Assembly: GCA_002839435.1 (NCBI GenBank) | Contig: PGYA01000024.1 | Span: 1 to 62,280 of the forward strand | Reading direction: 5' to 3' | Length of the DNA: 62,280 nt | Origin: Candidatus Riflebacteria bacterium HGW-Riflebacteria-2 | GTDB lineage: Bacteria; Muiribacteriota; Ozemobacteria; Ozemobacterales; Ozemobacteraceae | Shown here: piece after piece, positions 23,859 to 33,567 of the stretch | How the letters are laid out: each line of letters starts with the position of its first letter | Numbering within the stretch: position 1 is the first letter of the stretch | Made by a program: the position numbers and the translations under genes | The notes under the pieces: generated by a model | What the model saw: the letters and a program-made list of their open reading frames with translations, nothing else | What the model was told of the DNA's origin: nothing | The model's database searches: none

Positions 23859-24431
23859 TCAGAATGCCCTATCGAGGTTACCAATTTTCAACAGCTCGAT
23901 CCTGTCAGCCTCTGAGTTTTTTTCGATAACTTCTATCATGCTCGAAGAAATTTGAGAAAGAACCTTAAAATCATCATAAGCAACAATCTGTTCGATGTTT
24001 TTCTTATGCATGGTTACGAAGTAAAATAGCCTCTGCCGCAGAGATTCGACCTTGGCGCGCGCGGGGTCAGCACTTTCCATCTGCTTTTCAAGTCCCCTGC
24101 CGAGTCTTATCAGCTTTTGCATCTGCAGACGAGCAGAAAGCAGTCTGGCCTGAAGCTTGTGTTTATCGACCGGCTTCTTCGCTGCAAGCTTCTCAAGAGC
24201 CTGCTGTTCGAGCTTAAGCACAGACTGCGCAATCGATATGATGCGAAAATAAACCAGTTCAGCGTAACGCCCAGCAGGCATCGCATCTCTGTTCGAAGAT
24301 TTTTGAGCATTACAGGCAGGTTGGCAGAGCATTAGCAGCAAAAAAACCAATAATGCTTTCGTCAGAGGACTGCTGATTTGCTTAACTTGTAATCTGATTT
24401 TTTTGGGCACTGCTGATTCTCTTCCTTTCAT
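23859..24431 (-). CDS. Secreted helical protein of unknown function in the pseudopilin cluster
   Basis: 190 residues from ATG 24431. GTG 24410, behind AAGGAAGAG, is an alternative start. A basic N-terminus precedes a hydrophobic signal segment (ALLVFLLLMLCQPACNA) and a long predicted helical region rich in Leu, Lys, Arg and Gln, probably coiled coil. I do not recognise the family. It lies 59 bases before the EF-hand gene and 16 bases after the K-like gene, so it belongs to the same operon. Confidence 0.7.
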   Translation of the reverse strand: MKGRESAVPKKIRLQVKQISSPLTKALLVFLLLMLCQPACNAQKSSNRDAMPAGRYAELVYFRIISIAQSVLKLEQQALEKLAAKKPVDKHKLQARLLSARLQMQKLIRLGRGLEKQMESADPARAKVESLRQRLFYFVTMHKKNIEQIVAYDDFKVLSQISSSMIEVIEKNSEADRIELLKIGNLDRAF

Positions 24432-24447
24432 CTGCTCTCAGAATGAC

Positions 24448-26577
24448 TTAGTCATTGAGTATTGTTATCGATTTTTTCATATCAAGCGCATAGTCAGCAA
24501 CATAGCAGCGGTAGTAATTCTGATAAGCTTCTCCGGAAGGGTCGCTGCGATCATCATAAACAATTTTTCCGCCATTCTTGAACTGTTCGGGTTCGTAACT
24601 GGCCACCAGAAGACTCCCCTGTAGATCAAGAGCGTGGCTGGTAATCTTGTTTTTAAGCATACCATTCATGGCGACGAGATTGGCGCATACCGGTTTCTGA
24701 CCTGGGTTATCGAGAATAAAGCTGCCTTTCTCGAGAATAATTGTCAGCATTGCATCTGAATTTCTCTGCTCGATTGCGCCCAGCTCAAGATCGCCATTTG
24801 CCAGCATAAGCATGCTGCTGCTGGCAATCTTGATGTTGTCTGGCAGCTTGACCGTTTTTCCGTCAGGGTTCTCAACAATAATCGGAAAAGCAAGATCAAG
24901 AATGCTGCTTTTGCTGTCATAAAAGCGCGCAAGAAAATCGTTGAAGCTGGTTACCCGGTATGCAAATTTATGAGCAAGCCCCTGGTGAGTATAGGCCTGT
25001 GGATTACCGTTTTCATAAAAAAAACGATCTGAAAAAAGACCGGTGTCAAATTTGAGAGAAAAAGACTGCTGATATTCTGCCGCTTCATCGCCAAAGCAGC
25101 TTTTTGTCGGGAAAAAGTCATCTTCTGTGCTGAAGAAAAGAAAGTCGTGACTGCGCAAATAAGGTTCTGTAATAATTTTGCACATGTGTTCCTGATACAT
25201 CTGTGCCGAGCCGAACATATTGCTGTAGCTCAGCAGACCGGTATCCAGTTTGATCGGGTGGCCCTGCTCAAGGCAGCCTCCCGGCATCGCGTAAACCTCT
25301 TCTGGCGGCGAAGGAATATCGGAAGGCGACAGACTGGTTTCTTTTACATAGTCAACAATAGCGTCGCGCTGACCGTCACCATCAACGTCTACTACTATGC
25401 CGGTAAAATCTGCATATCGGCGGTTTACATTTCCAAGAACCAATGTTGGAGACGGGTTTGAACGCGTGCCGAACAAATGAAGCGAAGAAGACTGCATTTT
25501 TATGCGCGAAGCCGGTTGATCGGTGGGAAAGCTCAATTCGAGCCGCTGATCGTAATTCATGTCGCTGCCATCATCCTGGGTTGTGTAATAGCCGGTGACA
25601 ACATGTTTTAGAATGTAGGCAAATTCGCTGGCAAATGGGTCTCCCGCATTCAGTGTCTGCGCCCATTTTGACGCAAAATCTGGCGTTGCCGAAAAAAAAG
25701 TCGGAACGACAGCATCGAAGTAGCCCGGTATATTACTGTTGCGGTCCAGCGAATAGAAATGAAAAAGTTCGCCAAATGCTTCAAAATTACCGCTGGTAAG
25801 GTTCAGATCGACGGCTTCACCGCCCAAAAAAACATAGCCCCGTTTCTGCCAACTGGAAGAGTCATTTCCTTCAGTGGCCGCGAAGTCCAGTTCTCCGCCA
25901 TTCTTCAGGATCACCGGCATACATGACACCCCTTCTGAAAAAGCACTGTCAGGATACCCGTCGATATGGCAGGCAAATTTGTTCAAGCTGTCAGACTTAT
26001 TAACAGACTTAACATAGAGTGTAAACTTGCCAGCCAGCCCGGGCACAAGATTGGTCAGGCGAACTTCTCTGATTTCAGAGAGGTTACAGGCGATCAGGCC
26101 GGTGCGGGCAGCTGCCGAGAGTTCGATTTGAAAAAGCTTTTCCAGCGGATCAAAACCAGAAATGTTCAGGTCTTCTGCCTTTTGCAGAACTTTGCTGGCT
26201 AAGATTTTAATTTGAATTTTTACCTCAGAATCAGGGTATTTCGCTGTCAGCTCAGGCAAAAGAGGTAGAGGCAAGAGAACCAACTGGTCGGGGCTTACAT
26301 CAGGCCGCAAAAAAAACTCAGCTATCGCCGACGGCCGCTTTTCCAGCTCTTCCTGAAGGTTGGCAGCAGAATAATTCAGCGCAGACTGCGCCAGAACCAT
26401 GCAATTAAGCCGGTCGAGCAACTGCTTGTTCTGAAACATTTTTTGCCGGGCCAAACTGTTGATGGTAAACGAAAAAATACTTACGACAGCCAGAATAGCC
26501 AGCAAAGTAAAAAGTATCATACCGCCTCTGCGGTTTGATACTGCAAATTCTGATTTAACCGCGCATTGTGACTGCAT
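24448..26577 (-). CDS. Oversized K-like/PilX-like minor pilin protein
   Basis: The start is uncertain; I use ATG 26577 (709 residues), though the frame is open to 26685 and no strong ribosome binding site is seen. The N-terminus has the GspK/PilX-type RRGGMILFTLLAILAVVSIF helix without Glu at +5, then NCMVLAQSALNYSAANLQEELE. A beta-rich region follows (GKFTLYVKSV, GYVFLGGEAVDLNL), with a C-terminal repetitive beta segment (ANGDLELGAIEQRN, GKIVYDDRSDP). It is about twice the usual GspK length. It shares its plan with the protein at 42143-44128. First gene of a five-gene pseudopilin cluster. Confidence 0.78.
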   Translation of the reverse strand: MQSQCAVKSEFAVSNRRGGMILFTLLAILAVVSIFSFTINSLARQKMFQNKQLLDRLNCMVLAQSALNYSAANLQEELEKRPSAIAEFFLRPDVSPDQLVLLPLPLLPELTAKYPDSEVKIQIKILASKVLQKAEDLNISGFDPLEKLFQIELSAAARTGLIACNLSEIREVRLTNLVPGLAGKFTLYVKSVNKSDSLNKFACHIDGYPDSAFSEGVSCMPVILKNGGELDFAATEGNDSSSWQKRGYVFLGGEAVDLNLTSGNFEAFGELFHFYSLDRNSNIPGYFDAVVPTFFSATPDFASKWAQTLNAGDPFASEFAYILKHVVTGYYTTQDDGSDMNYDQRLELSFPTDQPASRIKMQSSSLHLFGTRSNPSPTLVLGNVNRRYADFTGIVVDVDGDGQRDAIVDYVKETSLSPSDIPSPPEEVYAMPGGCLEQGHPIKLDTGLLSYSNMFGSAQMYQEHMCKIITEPYLRSHDFLFFSTEDDFFPTKSCFGDEAAEYQQSFSLKFDTGLFSDRFFYENGNPQAYTHQGLAHKFAYRVTSFNDFLARFYDSKSSILDLAFPIIVENPDGKTVKLPDNIKIASSSMLMLANGDLELGAIEQRNSDAMLTIILEKGSFILDNPGQKPVCANLVAMNGMLKNKITSHALDLQGSLLVASYEPEQFKNGGKIVYDDRSDPSGEAYQNYYRCYVADYALDMKKSITILND

Positions 26578-26844
26578 ATTCAACTCAGTATTGTCATTTG
26601 CCAAAATATACATCAGGTTTTGCTTAAAAGATACAAAATCAGAGAATGAAATTAGCCAGATCAAAGAGCCCAAATCATACGACAAACTCGATTGTTACAT
26701 ACTTGCCTGATCAAATTTGGGCAGAATGAAAATTTGTGGTAAGATCTTCAGCATGAATCTGTCGCAGACAATAATGCGAGCCAGTGGACAAAGCCATAAA
26801 ACCGGCATGCATGCCTGCATCAAATTACTGATCAGGAGAATAAC

Positions 26845-28029
26845 ATGGAACCTAGAAAACTTACCGATAGAGTTCAATGGATGGGAGCCGTCGACTGGAA
26901 CCGACGCCTGTTTGACACGCTCATACCCTTACCTGACGGAACCAGCTACAATGCATATCTGATCAAAGGCAGCGAAAAGACTGTTCTGATCGATGCCGTC
27001 GATCCTGCGATGCAGAGTATTCTTCTGCATCAGCTCAAGGGAATCGAACGTATCGACTACATAGTCTCGCAGCACACCGAACAGGACCATTCCGGCGCGA
27101 TTCCGGTTCTGCTCGAAAAATACCCGAAAAGCACGCTGATCTGTTCTGAAAAGGCCAAAGGCCTGCTGATCGATCATCTGCTTATCGACCCGGCGCGCAT
27201 CAAAACGGTTGCTGATGAAGAAACCCTGTCGCTCGGCGATTGCACACTCAAATTCTATATGACCCCCTGGGTGCACTGGCCGGAAACCATGGTGACCTAT
27301 CTGCCTGAAGACAAACTTCTCTTCAGCTGCGATTTTCTTGGCTCACACATCGCGACCACCCGCCTTCTTGCCGGCAGAGATCCCTTTGTCGCCGAAGCTG
27401 CCAAACGCTATTTTGCCGAGATCATGATGCCGTTCCGCACCTTCGTAAAAAAGAATCTCGAAAAGATCAAAACTCTCGACATCAATATGGTGGCCCCCAG
27501 CCACGGCCCGGTTTACGACCAGCCCGACTGGATAATCGAAGACTATGAAGACTGGGTCTCTGACCGCTATGACAACCTTGTCGTGCTGCCTTACATCAGC
27601 ATGCACGGCAGCACCGAAGTCATGGCCGATTTTCTGCTCACCGCGCTGGTCAAACGCGGCATCGAAGTGCAGAAGTTCGAGCTGTCGACGACCGATATCG
27701 GCAAACTGGCAATGTCGCTGGTCAGTGCGCTAACGATAGTTATCGGCACGCCAACTGTGCACGTCGGCCCGCATCCGACAGTGTTTTCCGCCACACATCT
27801 GGCCAATGCCCTCAAGCCCAAGCTCAAATACGCGGCGATCATCGGCTCATACGGCTGGGGAACCAAAGCGGTCGAGCAGATTTCAGGGCTGATTCCGAAC
27901 CTCAAAGTAGAAGTTCTCGGCACCACCCTGTGCAAAGGCTACCCCAAAGAAGCTGATTTCGCGGCACTCGAAGCGCTGGCCGAAACCATCGCGCAAAAGC
28001 ACCGCGCGCATTTTGCTGAATCAAAATGA
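26845..28029 (+). CDS. Flavodiiron protein (A-type flavoprotein, O2/NO reductase)
   Basis: 394 residues with a ribosome binding site AGGAG. The beta-lactamase-fold diiron domain carries H77-x-E79-x-D81-H82, H144, D163 and H220, the complete ligand set. A flavodoxin domain follows from about residue 245, with FMN-binding SMHGSTE (252-258), GTPTVHVGPHP and GSYGWG. There is no rubredoxin or flavin-reductase extension, so a separate electron donor is needed. Such enzymes reduce O2 to water or NO to N2O in the cytoplasm of anaerobes. It appears to be transcribed alone. Confidence 0.95.
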   Translation: MEPRKLTDRVQWMGAVDWNRRLFDTLIPLPDGTSYNAYLIKGSEKTVLIDAVDPAMQSILLHQLKGIERIDYIVSQHTEQDHSGAIPVLLEKYPKSTLICSEKAKGLLIDHLLIDPARIKTVADEETLSLGDCTLKFYMTPWVHWPETMVTYLPEDKLLFSCDFLGSHIATTRLLAGRDPFVAEAAKRYFAEIMMPFRTFVKKNLEKIKTLDINMVAPSHGPVYDQPDWIIEDYEDWVSDRYDNLVVLPYISMHGSTEVMADFLLTALVKRGIEVQKFELSTTDIGKLAMSLVSALTIVIGTPTVHVGPHPTVFSATHLANALKPKLKYAAIIGSYGWGTKAVEQISGLIPNLKVEVLGTTLCKGYPKEADFAALEALAETIAQKHRAHFAESK

Positions 28030-28147
28030 CTCAAGTGCGCTGTTGTTGCTTTTAATTCTCGACATTGATGGGTGTTATACCAGTTATGATTTCCACGATA
28101 AATTGCGGGTAATTTATTAAACAGTTGGCAGAGAGAGAGGATATTGC

Positions 28148-29503
28148 ATGAACCCGTCAATCAAAAGGTTTTTAATTTTTGGGGTTCCAGTTTTAGTTTC
28201 TCTGGTTATTGTGGTGGTTCTGATTCGATTAAAAGCAGAGCCGCTTCGATCAGATGCTTCAGAACTCGCTGTAGCGGTTAGAACAATGAATGTTGAACCG
28301 GTCAATATATGGCCGAAGGTGAGCGGGTATGGCCTTGTCGAGCCCGGGAAAACCTGGCAGGCTATTGCTCAAACAGGTGGCAAAATCATTGCGCGCAATG
28401 AAAAGCTGTTTCCTGGCAGTTTCATAAGTGCCGGAGAAGAACTGATTCGTATTGATCCTCAAAAGGCAGAGCTTGCCCTGGCTAAGGCTCTGGCTTCTAT
28501 CGACAGCTGCAAAATGAAGCTTGTCGAGCTTGAGGTCAACAAAAAAAATCTGGAAGCCTCTATTGCGATCGAAAAGAAAAATCTGGATTTGACTGAAAAG
28601 GATCTTGAACGCAGCAAGCAGCTTCTTGTAAAAAAAGCCGAGGCGCAGGCTTCAGTCGATCAGAAATACCAGGCTTATTATCAACAGCTGGCAAAGGTGC
28701 AGGTTTTAAGGAATTCAGTTGCTACGATTCCAGTAACAGAGAAGCTTGTTCAAGCAGAAATGGCGGTTTATAAAGCAGCAGAGACAGATGCCCTGTTTGA
28801 AATCGAAAATTCCATTATCCAAGCTCCTTTTGACTGCAGAGTCGTAGAAGTAAAAGTTGAGATCGATCAGTATGTGCAGACTGGAAGCATACTGGTAAAG
28901 GCTGACAGCGTTAATACGGCACGAATTCGCGCTCAGATTCCACTCGATAAAATGAGGAGTCTTGTTTCGTCCTGGTCAGACCAGTCTTCGGCAAGCGCCT
29001 CTGAAAAGATACCGCATATCGATAAGTTAAAGGCATGTGTGATTTTCAAAGGTCTTGATTTTGAAAATCGCTGGGATGCAAAGGTTATTGGTGGCGACTC
29101 GCAGCTCGATTTGCAGGCGCGCACACTGGGAGTGATCGTAGAGGTTGATAATCCCTATGAAAGAATGCATGCGCAACCAAGCCCGCCGCTGATGAGAAAC
29201 ATGTTCTGTGAAGTTGTCATAATGGGACCTATGCTCTCCGATTCGCTGGTTATTCCGCGCTCAGCCCTTCATGATGGTCAGATATACGTTTTGGACAACC
29301 AGAGCAGACTAAAGCGCCAGAATGTATCGGTCACTCTGGTGCAGGAAGATTTTCTGCTGGTTTCAGGAGAAATTCAGGCTGGTGATCGTGTTGTCGTCTC
29401 TGACCTTATACCGGCCATAGATGGAATGCTTCTGAAACCTGTTCTCAACCCGGCTGTTATCGAGAATATTCGCAAGGCGTCAGCCAACATTTATCAGCCA
29501 TGA
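28148..29503 (+). CDS. RND efflux periplasmic adaptor (membrane fusion protein)
   Basis: 451 residues starting after GAGAGAGG. One N-terminal membrane helix (8-26) precedes a lipoyl/barrel-sandwich segment (GYGLVEPGKTWQAIAQTGGKI), a long coiled-coil hairpin (about 110-215) and a second lipoyl half (IIQAPFDCRVVEVKVEIDQ). A beta-barrel and membrane-proximal region end near VVVSDLIPAIDGMLLKPV. It links the pump to an outer membrane channel. The stop overlaps the permease start as ATGA. No TolC-type gene is in the window. Confidence 0.93.
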   Translation: MNPSIKRFLIFGVPVLVSLVIVVVLIRLKAEPLRSDASELAVAVRTMNVEPVNIWPKVSGYGLVEPGKTWQAIAQTGGKIIARNEKLFPGSFISAGEELIRIDPQKAELALAKALASIDSCKMKLVELEVNKKNLEASIAIEKKNLDLTEKDLERSKQLLVKKAEAQASVDQKYQAYYQQLAKVQVLRNSVATIPVTEKLVQAEMAVYKAAETDALFEIENSIIQAPFDCRVVEVKVEIDQYVQTGSILVKADSVNTARIRAQIPLDKMRSLVSSWSDQSSASASEKIPHIDKLKACVIFKGLDFENRWDAKVIGGDSQLDLQARTLGVIVEVDNPYERMHAQPSPPLMRNMFCEVVIMGPMLSDSLVIPRSALHDGQIYVLDNQSRLKRQNVSVTLVQEDFLLVSGEIQAGDRVVVSDLIPAIDGMLLKPVLNPAVIENIRKASANIYQP

Positions 29504-32500
29504 TCAAATACTTCGCCCAACACCCGACCGCCGCAAACCTTTTAATGATCATTTTCCTGATTATGGGTGCACTGAGCATTTCATCTATTCGCAGAGAAAC
29601 ATTTCCCGACTACATTTCGACCCAGGTTCAAATACAGGCCATATACCCCGGTGCATCAACCGAGGAGGTCGAAGAAGCGATCTGTCAAAGAATTGAAAAC
29701 GCTGTTGACGGCATCAACTATGTTTCTGAAGTACGTTCGACCGCGCGCGAGGGCGTAGCAGTTGTGGTCGTTGAGATGAGTGACGGCGGCGATATGTCTA
29801 CCTTCATAAACGATATAAGGCAGAATGTGGAAACCATAGATTCTTTTCCAGCAGAAGTGAAACTTCCTGTAGTTACTTTGCTGAACAGGGACGATCTGGT
29901 TGTAAACATCGCCGTAACAGGCTCCATGCCACTTGTGGATCTCAAAAAATATTGTGAACAACTCAAGGATCAGCTTAAACAGGAAGAGGGCGTTTCTCAG
30001 GTAACAGTCAAAGGTTTTTCAGACGCCCAGATTCAAATTCATGTGCCTGTCTCCTCTTTGATGCAATACAATCTTTCGCTCGATGACATATCAACGACCA
30101 TCAGGATGCAAAGCTTAGATATGCCTGCCGGAATGATTGAAACATCAGATCAGGACATTCTTATTAAAATCGCTGATCTCCGCCGGACCCCGAATGAGTT
30201 GTCTGATCTTGTCGTTGTCTCAAGCCGGAGCGGCGCCAGCGTGCGCCTCGGAAATATTGCACGGATCAATGAAACCTTTGAAAGAGCTGAAGAAAAGATC
30301 ACTCTAAATGGCAAAAGAACTGGCCTTCTGCAGGTAACAAAGAACAAACAGGAAGATATACTGGCAGTATTCGATTCGGTTGACAGGTTTTTGCAGAGAA
30401 TCCAAAAAACCAAGCCCCGGAGCGTGGAATTTCACATGTCTCAGGACAAAGCTTCTGTCGTTCGGGAGCGCCTGGCATTGCTGATAAAAAACGGCTGGCA
30501 GGGGCTGCTGCTTGTCTTTTTTGCCTTATGGCTGTTTTTTGATTTTAAACTGGCATTCTGGGTTGCCCTGGGTTTGCCCGTTTCATTCGCGGGGGCTCTG
30601 TTCTTTTTTCCCAAAATTGGTCTTTCTATAAATATGATGACAATGGTTGCACTGCTTATTGCGCTGGGTCTTCTCATGGATGATGCAATTGTTATCACTG
30701 AAAATATCGTTTCACATTTACATAAAGACAAGTCTCCTCTTAAAGCGGTAGTGGCAGGTGTCACTGAAGTCGCAAATGGTGTGGTTTCTTCATTTCTAAC
30801 CACAGTCTGTGTTTTTGGCCCGCTGGCCTTCATAACCGGAAATATGGGAAAAGTTCTGCGGGTTGTGCCGATGGTTCTGATTCTTGTGCTTGCTATAAGC
30901 CTTGTGGAAGCTTTTTTGATACTTCCGCACCATCTTGCACACTCGTCGAAGCCTGATGCTTTTGACGAGAAAAAACGGAACTGGTTTAGACGCAAATTTG
31001 ACGAGGCATTTTTAAAGTTGCGTGACAAAGCATTGGGCGGCCTGGTCGATAAGGTTGTTACGAATCGATACCTTTCTTTAGGCCTGGTTGCCGGGATTTT
31101 TATCTTTTCAATCAGCATGATACCAGCTGGAATTCTAAAATTTGTCGCTTTCCCTGACTCTGATGGCGATTACATTGAAGCCCGCATTCTCATGCCGCCA
31201 GGAACATCGCTTGGCCGAACCGAAGAGGTTGTTGATCTGTTGTCTGAAACTCTGAAGGGCGTAGACAGTGAGTTTTCAAAGATTCAACCATCAGGCCAGA
31301 AGCTGGTAAAAGCCGTAACCGTACAGTACAGCCAGAATATTACTGCCGGTGAGACAGGTTCACATGTCGCGACAATAATTGTAGACCTTTTGCCGGCAGG
31401 CGTTCGAGTTGGTCGTATAGCCGAATTTCTTGCAAAGTGGCGAGAACTTACCGGAGATGTGCCGGGGGCATTGTCTATTCATTACACCCAGTCAGAAGGT
31501 CGTGTTGCGGGTCTGCCCCTGGAAGTGCGTTTAACTGGCGACAATCTTGACGAACTGAAAGCAGCCTCTGAGAGCCTGAAAAGCTGGTTTAACCAGTTTC
31601 AGGGTGTTTTCAATCTTTCAGACGATCTTCGCCCGGGAAAACCAGAAATTAATATTCGCCTGAAAAGCGGCGCACACACTCTTGGAGTGACAACGAAAAT
31701 GATAGCCAGCCAATTCAAAGCCGCTTTTCAAGGTATTTCTATTGCAGAGATACAACGCGGAAAGGACTCACTGGAGGTTATTGCGCAGGTTGATCACATT
31801 AACCGGGACAGCATTGCTGACCTTGAAACCTTTCATATTCTGCTTCCTGATGGAACTCTGGTGCCGGCAAGCGTAGTCGCTGATTTTACAATGGACAGGG
31901 GTTATTCAACCGTTTCCAGAGTGAACGGTCAGCGCACCCTGACCATACAGGGCGACGTTGATAACAGCGTTGCAAATTCCAGCGAAATTCTTTCTGTTTT
32001 CAGTAAAACCTATGCAGCGAAGCTTGAACAAAATCATCCCGGAATCAAGGTTTCAATTAAGGGGCAGGCAAGTGAATCGGCAAAAACTGCAACTTCCATG
32101 GGACGAGCTCTTTTAATCGGTATTATAGGGATATTTGTTATTCTCAGTTTTCAGTTCAACAGCTATACAGAGCCTTTGGTTGTTATGACAGCCATTCCAC
32201 TAGCCCTTATTGGTGCAATATGGGGGCACATTTTGTTAAGTCTTAATTTTAGTACACCCAGCATGATAGGTTTTATCTCTCTGGCAGGCATTGTTGTAAA
32301 CGACTCTATATTACTGGTGGAATTCATCAAAATTGGCAGACAGGAAGGACTGCCACTGATTGAAGCGGCATCTCAGGCAAGTCGACAGAGGTTTAGAGCC
32401 ATTTTTCTTACATCTGTAACAACTACGGCCGGACTGCTCCCGCTTCTGTCAGAGACAAGCGCCCAGGCAAAATCTCTTGTTCCTCTGGCAGCAAGCATAG

Positions 32501-32649
32501 TTTTCGGACTTACTGCCTCCACGCTTCTTGTGCTTCTGATTGTCCCCGCGTTATACATGGTGATAGCGGACTTCGGCCTGATCGCAGCTGAAATACCAGT
32601 TGAAGACGCTGACATGAAACCTATGATGACAGCGAAAGCTGACGAATAA
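29500..32649 (+). CDS. RND efflux permease (AcrB/HAE-type)
   Basis: 1049 residues, the normal length for the family, with twelve expected membrane helices and two large periplasmic loops. The N-terminus MIKYFAQHPTAANLLMIIF is typical. The proton-relay DD lies in IALGLLMDDAIVITEN. The second half carries LALIGAIWGHILL and ISLAGIVVNDSILLVEF. It is translationally coupled to the adaptor. The substrate cannot be told from the sequence. Confidence 0.95.
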   Translation: MIKYFAQHPTAANLLMIIFLIMGALSISSIRRETFPDYISTQVQIQAIYPGASTEEVEEAICQRIENAVDGINYVSEVRSTAREGVAVVVVEMSDGGDMSTFINDIRQNVETIDSFPAEVKLPVVTLLNRDDLVVNIAVTGSMPLVDLKKYCEQLKDQLKQEEGVSQVTVKGFSDAQIQIHVPVSSLMQYNLSLDDISTTIRMQSLDMPAGMIETSDQDILIKIADLRRTPNELSDLVVVSSRSGASVRLGNIARINETFERAEEKITLNGKRTGLLQVTKNKQEDILAVFDSVDRFLQRIQKTKPRSVEFHMSQDKASVVRERLALLIKNGWQGLLLVFFALWLFFDFKLAFWVALGLPVSFAGALFFFPKIGLSINMMTMVALLIALGLLMDDAIVITENIVSHLHKDKSPLKAVVAGVTEVANGVVSSFLTTVCVFGPLAFITGNMGKVLRVVPMVLILVLAISLVEAFLILPHHLAHSSKPDAFDEKKRNWFRRKFDEAFLKLRDKALGGLVDKVVTNRYLSLGLVAGIFIFSISMIPAGILKFVAFPDSDGDYIEARILMPPGTSLGRTEEVVDLLSETLKGVDSEFSKIQPSGQKLVKAVTVQYSQNITAGETGSHVATIIVDLLPAGVRVGRIAEFLAKWRELTGDVPGALSIHYTQSEGRVAGLPLEVRLTGDNLDELKAASESLKSWFNQFQGVFNLSDDLRPGKPEINIRLKSGAHTLGVTTKMIASQFKAAFQGISIAEIQRGKDSLEVIAQVDHINRDSIADLETFHILLPDGTLVPASVVADFTMDRGYSTVSRVNGQRTLTIQGDVDNSVANSSEILSVFSKTYAAKLEQNHPGIKVSIKGQASESAKTATSMGRALLIGIIGIFVILSFQFNSYTEPLVVMTAIPLALIGAIWGHILLSLNFSTPSMIGFISLAGIVVNDSILLVEFIKIGRQEGLPLIEAASQASRQRFRAIFLTSVTTTAGLLPLLSETSAQAKSLVPLAASIVFGLTASTLLVLLIVPALYMVIADFGLIAAEIPVEDADMKPMMTAKADE

Positions 32650-32708
32650 GATGGTTGCATCGTCGGAATAACGAATTGGTATTGTGCGTAGAGAAGTGCT
32701 GAGAAAAA

Positions 32709-32739
32709 TTGTCGGCAGCGATTGCTGCCATGTTATAAT
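32709..32739 (+). promoter_or_regulatory. Promoter with internal operator-like repeat, probably leaderless
   Basis: TTGTCG (32709-32714) and TATAAT (32734-32739) are 19 bases apart. The -10 is extended (TG at 32731-32732). GGCAGC-GATT-GCTGCC (32714-32729), a perfect inverted repeat, fills the spacer and could bind a repressor. Six bases separate TATAAT from the ATG at 32746, so the transcript probably starts at the A of ATG. Confidence 0.5.
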
Positions 32740-32745
32740 GCCGTT

Positions 32746-33567
32746 ATGGAACTGATCAGAAAAATATCTCAACTGCTGACAAAGCTTCGTGACCGCAGGG
32801 CGGCCGTCAGATACGGTGAAGCCGATGTCTGTGCGCCCTGTCCAATGATAGTCACTGAGTTTCCGCAGCAGGCATGGCAGGATTTTCTTGGTTATGTTGA
32901 CGAAGCCCAGAACAATCGCGAATGCACAAGTCGTGACTGCCTGCAAAAGCTGGTCAGAATGCAAAGTGAGAGCGAAAAAGAACGTATCGCCTTCTTTGCC
33001 GGCCTTGCGGAGAATGCTGATGAATGGCGACCGATTCTGAGTTTTGCCGAAATTCCTGCCCAGTTTGACAACGACCTTTTTGAAACGATCACCAGCGAAT
33101 TTGACAAGGCAAAAAGCGTTGTCGAACAGACCGAGATGATTCCAAAATTGTTTGCAAACGCCGATCCAACCAGGCTCGAACTGCTCAGCCTGCTACTGGC
33201 AGGCGACATCGAACGTCACCCGCAGCCCTCTTCTCCAACGGCAAAAGAGCTGGTCGAACGCGAAAAAGCCGTCCGCAATCAGCTCTCAGAGCTTCTATCC
33301 GGCGACCTGACAGATGAGGTGCGCTGGTGGCTGATACGGGCAATTGCCTGCTCTGAAGCTCCGGCGCGCAGTTTTCTGAAGAGCAGATTGCCCGGGAACC
33401 AGGATGAACGTCTGGCCTGCATGGCTCTGCCAGTGCTACTCAAGGCGGGTTTCGCCCTGCTTAAAAGCAGAAGCAACCACGACAACCCCAAGCTCGACCA
33501 GGTGCAGCAAATGTATTCAGGCCAGCTGACACGACTGACCGGCGTAATTGGCAACAGCCCTATTTGA
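32746..33567 (+). CDS. Soluble helical protein of unknown function
   Basis: 273 residues from ATG 32746. The frame extends to a TTG at 32722, but that lies within the promoter. There is no signal peptide or membrane segment. It is rich in predicted helices, with cysteines clustered early (VCAPCP; CTSRDCLQ) that might bind a metal. Leu-rich repeats of the LLSLLLAGDIE and VRWWLIRAIACSEAPA type suggest a HEAT-like solenoid in the second half. I do not recognise the family. Its stop overlaps the convergent PLP/GNAT gene by 8 bases. Confidence 0.75.
   Translation: MELIRKISQLLTKLRDRRAAVRYGEADVCAPCPMIVTEFPQQAWQDFLGYVDEAQNNRECTSRDCLQKLVRMQSESEKERIAFFAGLAENADEWRPILSFAEIPAQFDNDLFETITSEFDKAKSVVEQTEMIPKLFANADPTRLELLSLLLAGDIERHPQPSSPTAKELVEREKAVRNQLSELLSGDLTDEVRWWLIRAIACSEAPARSFLKSRLPGNQDERLACMALPVLLKAGFALLKSRSNHDNPKLDQVQQMYSGQLTRLTGVIGNSPI

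Noticed and set aside
24432..24447. AATGACTTAGTCATT hairpin between the K-like and helical-protein genes as a terminator
   Set aside because: The stem is only 6 base pairs, AT-rich, with no T run; the genes look co-transcribed.
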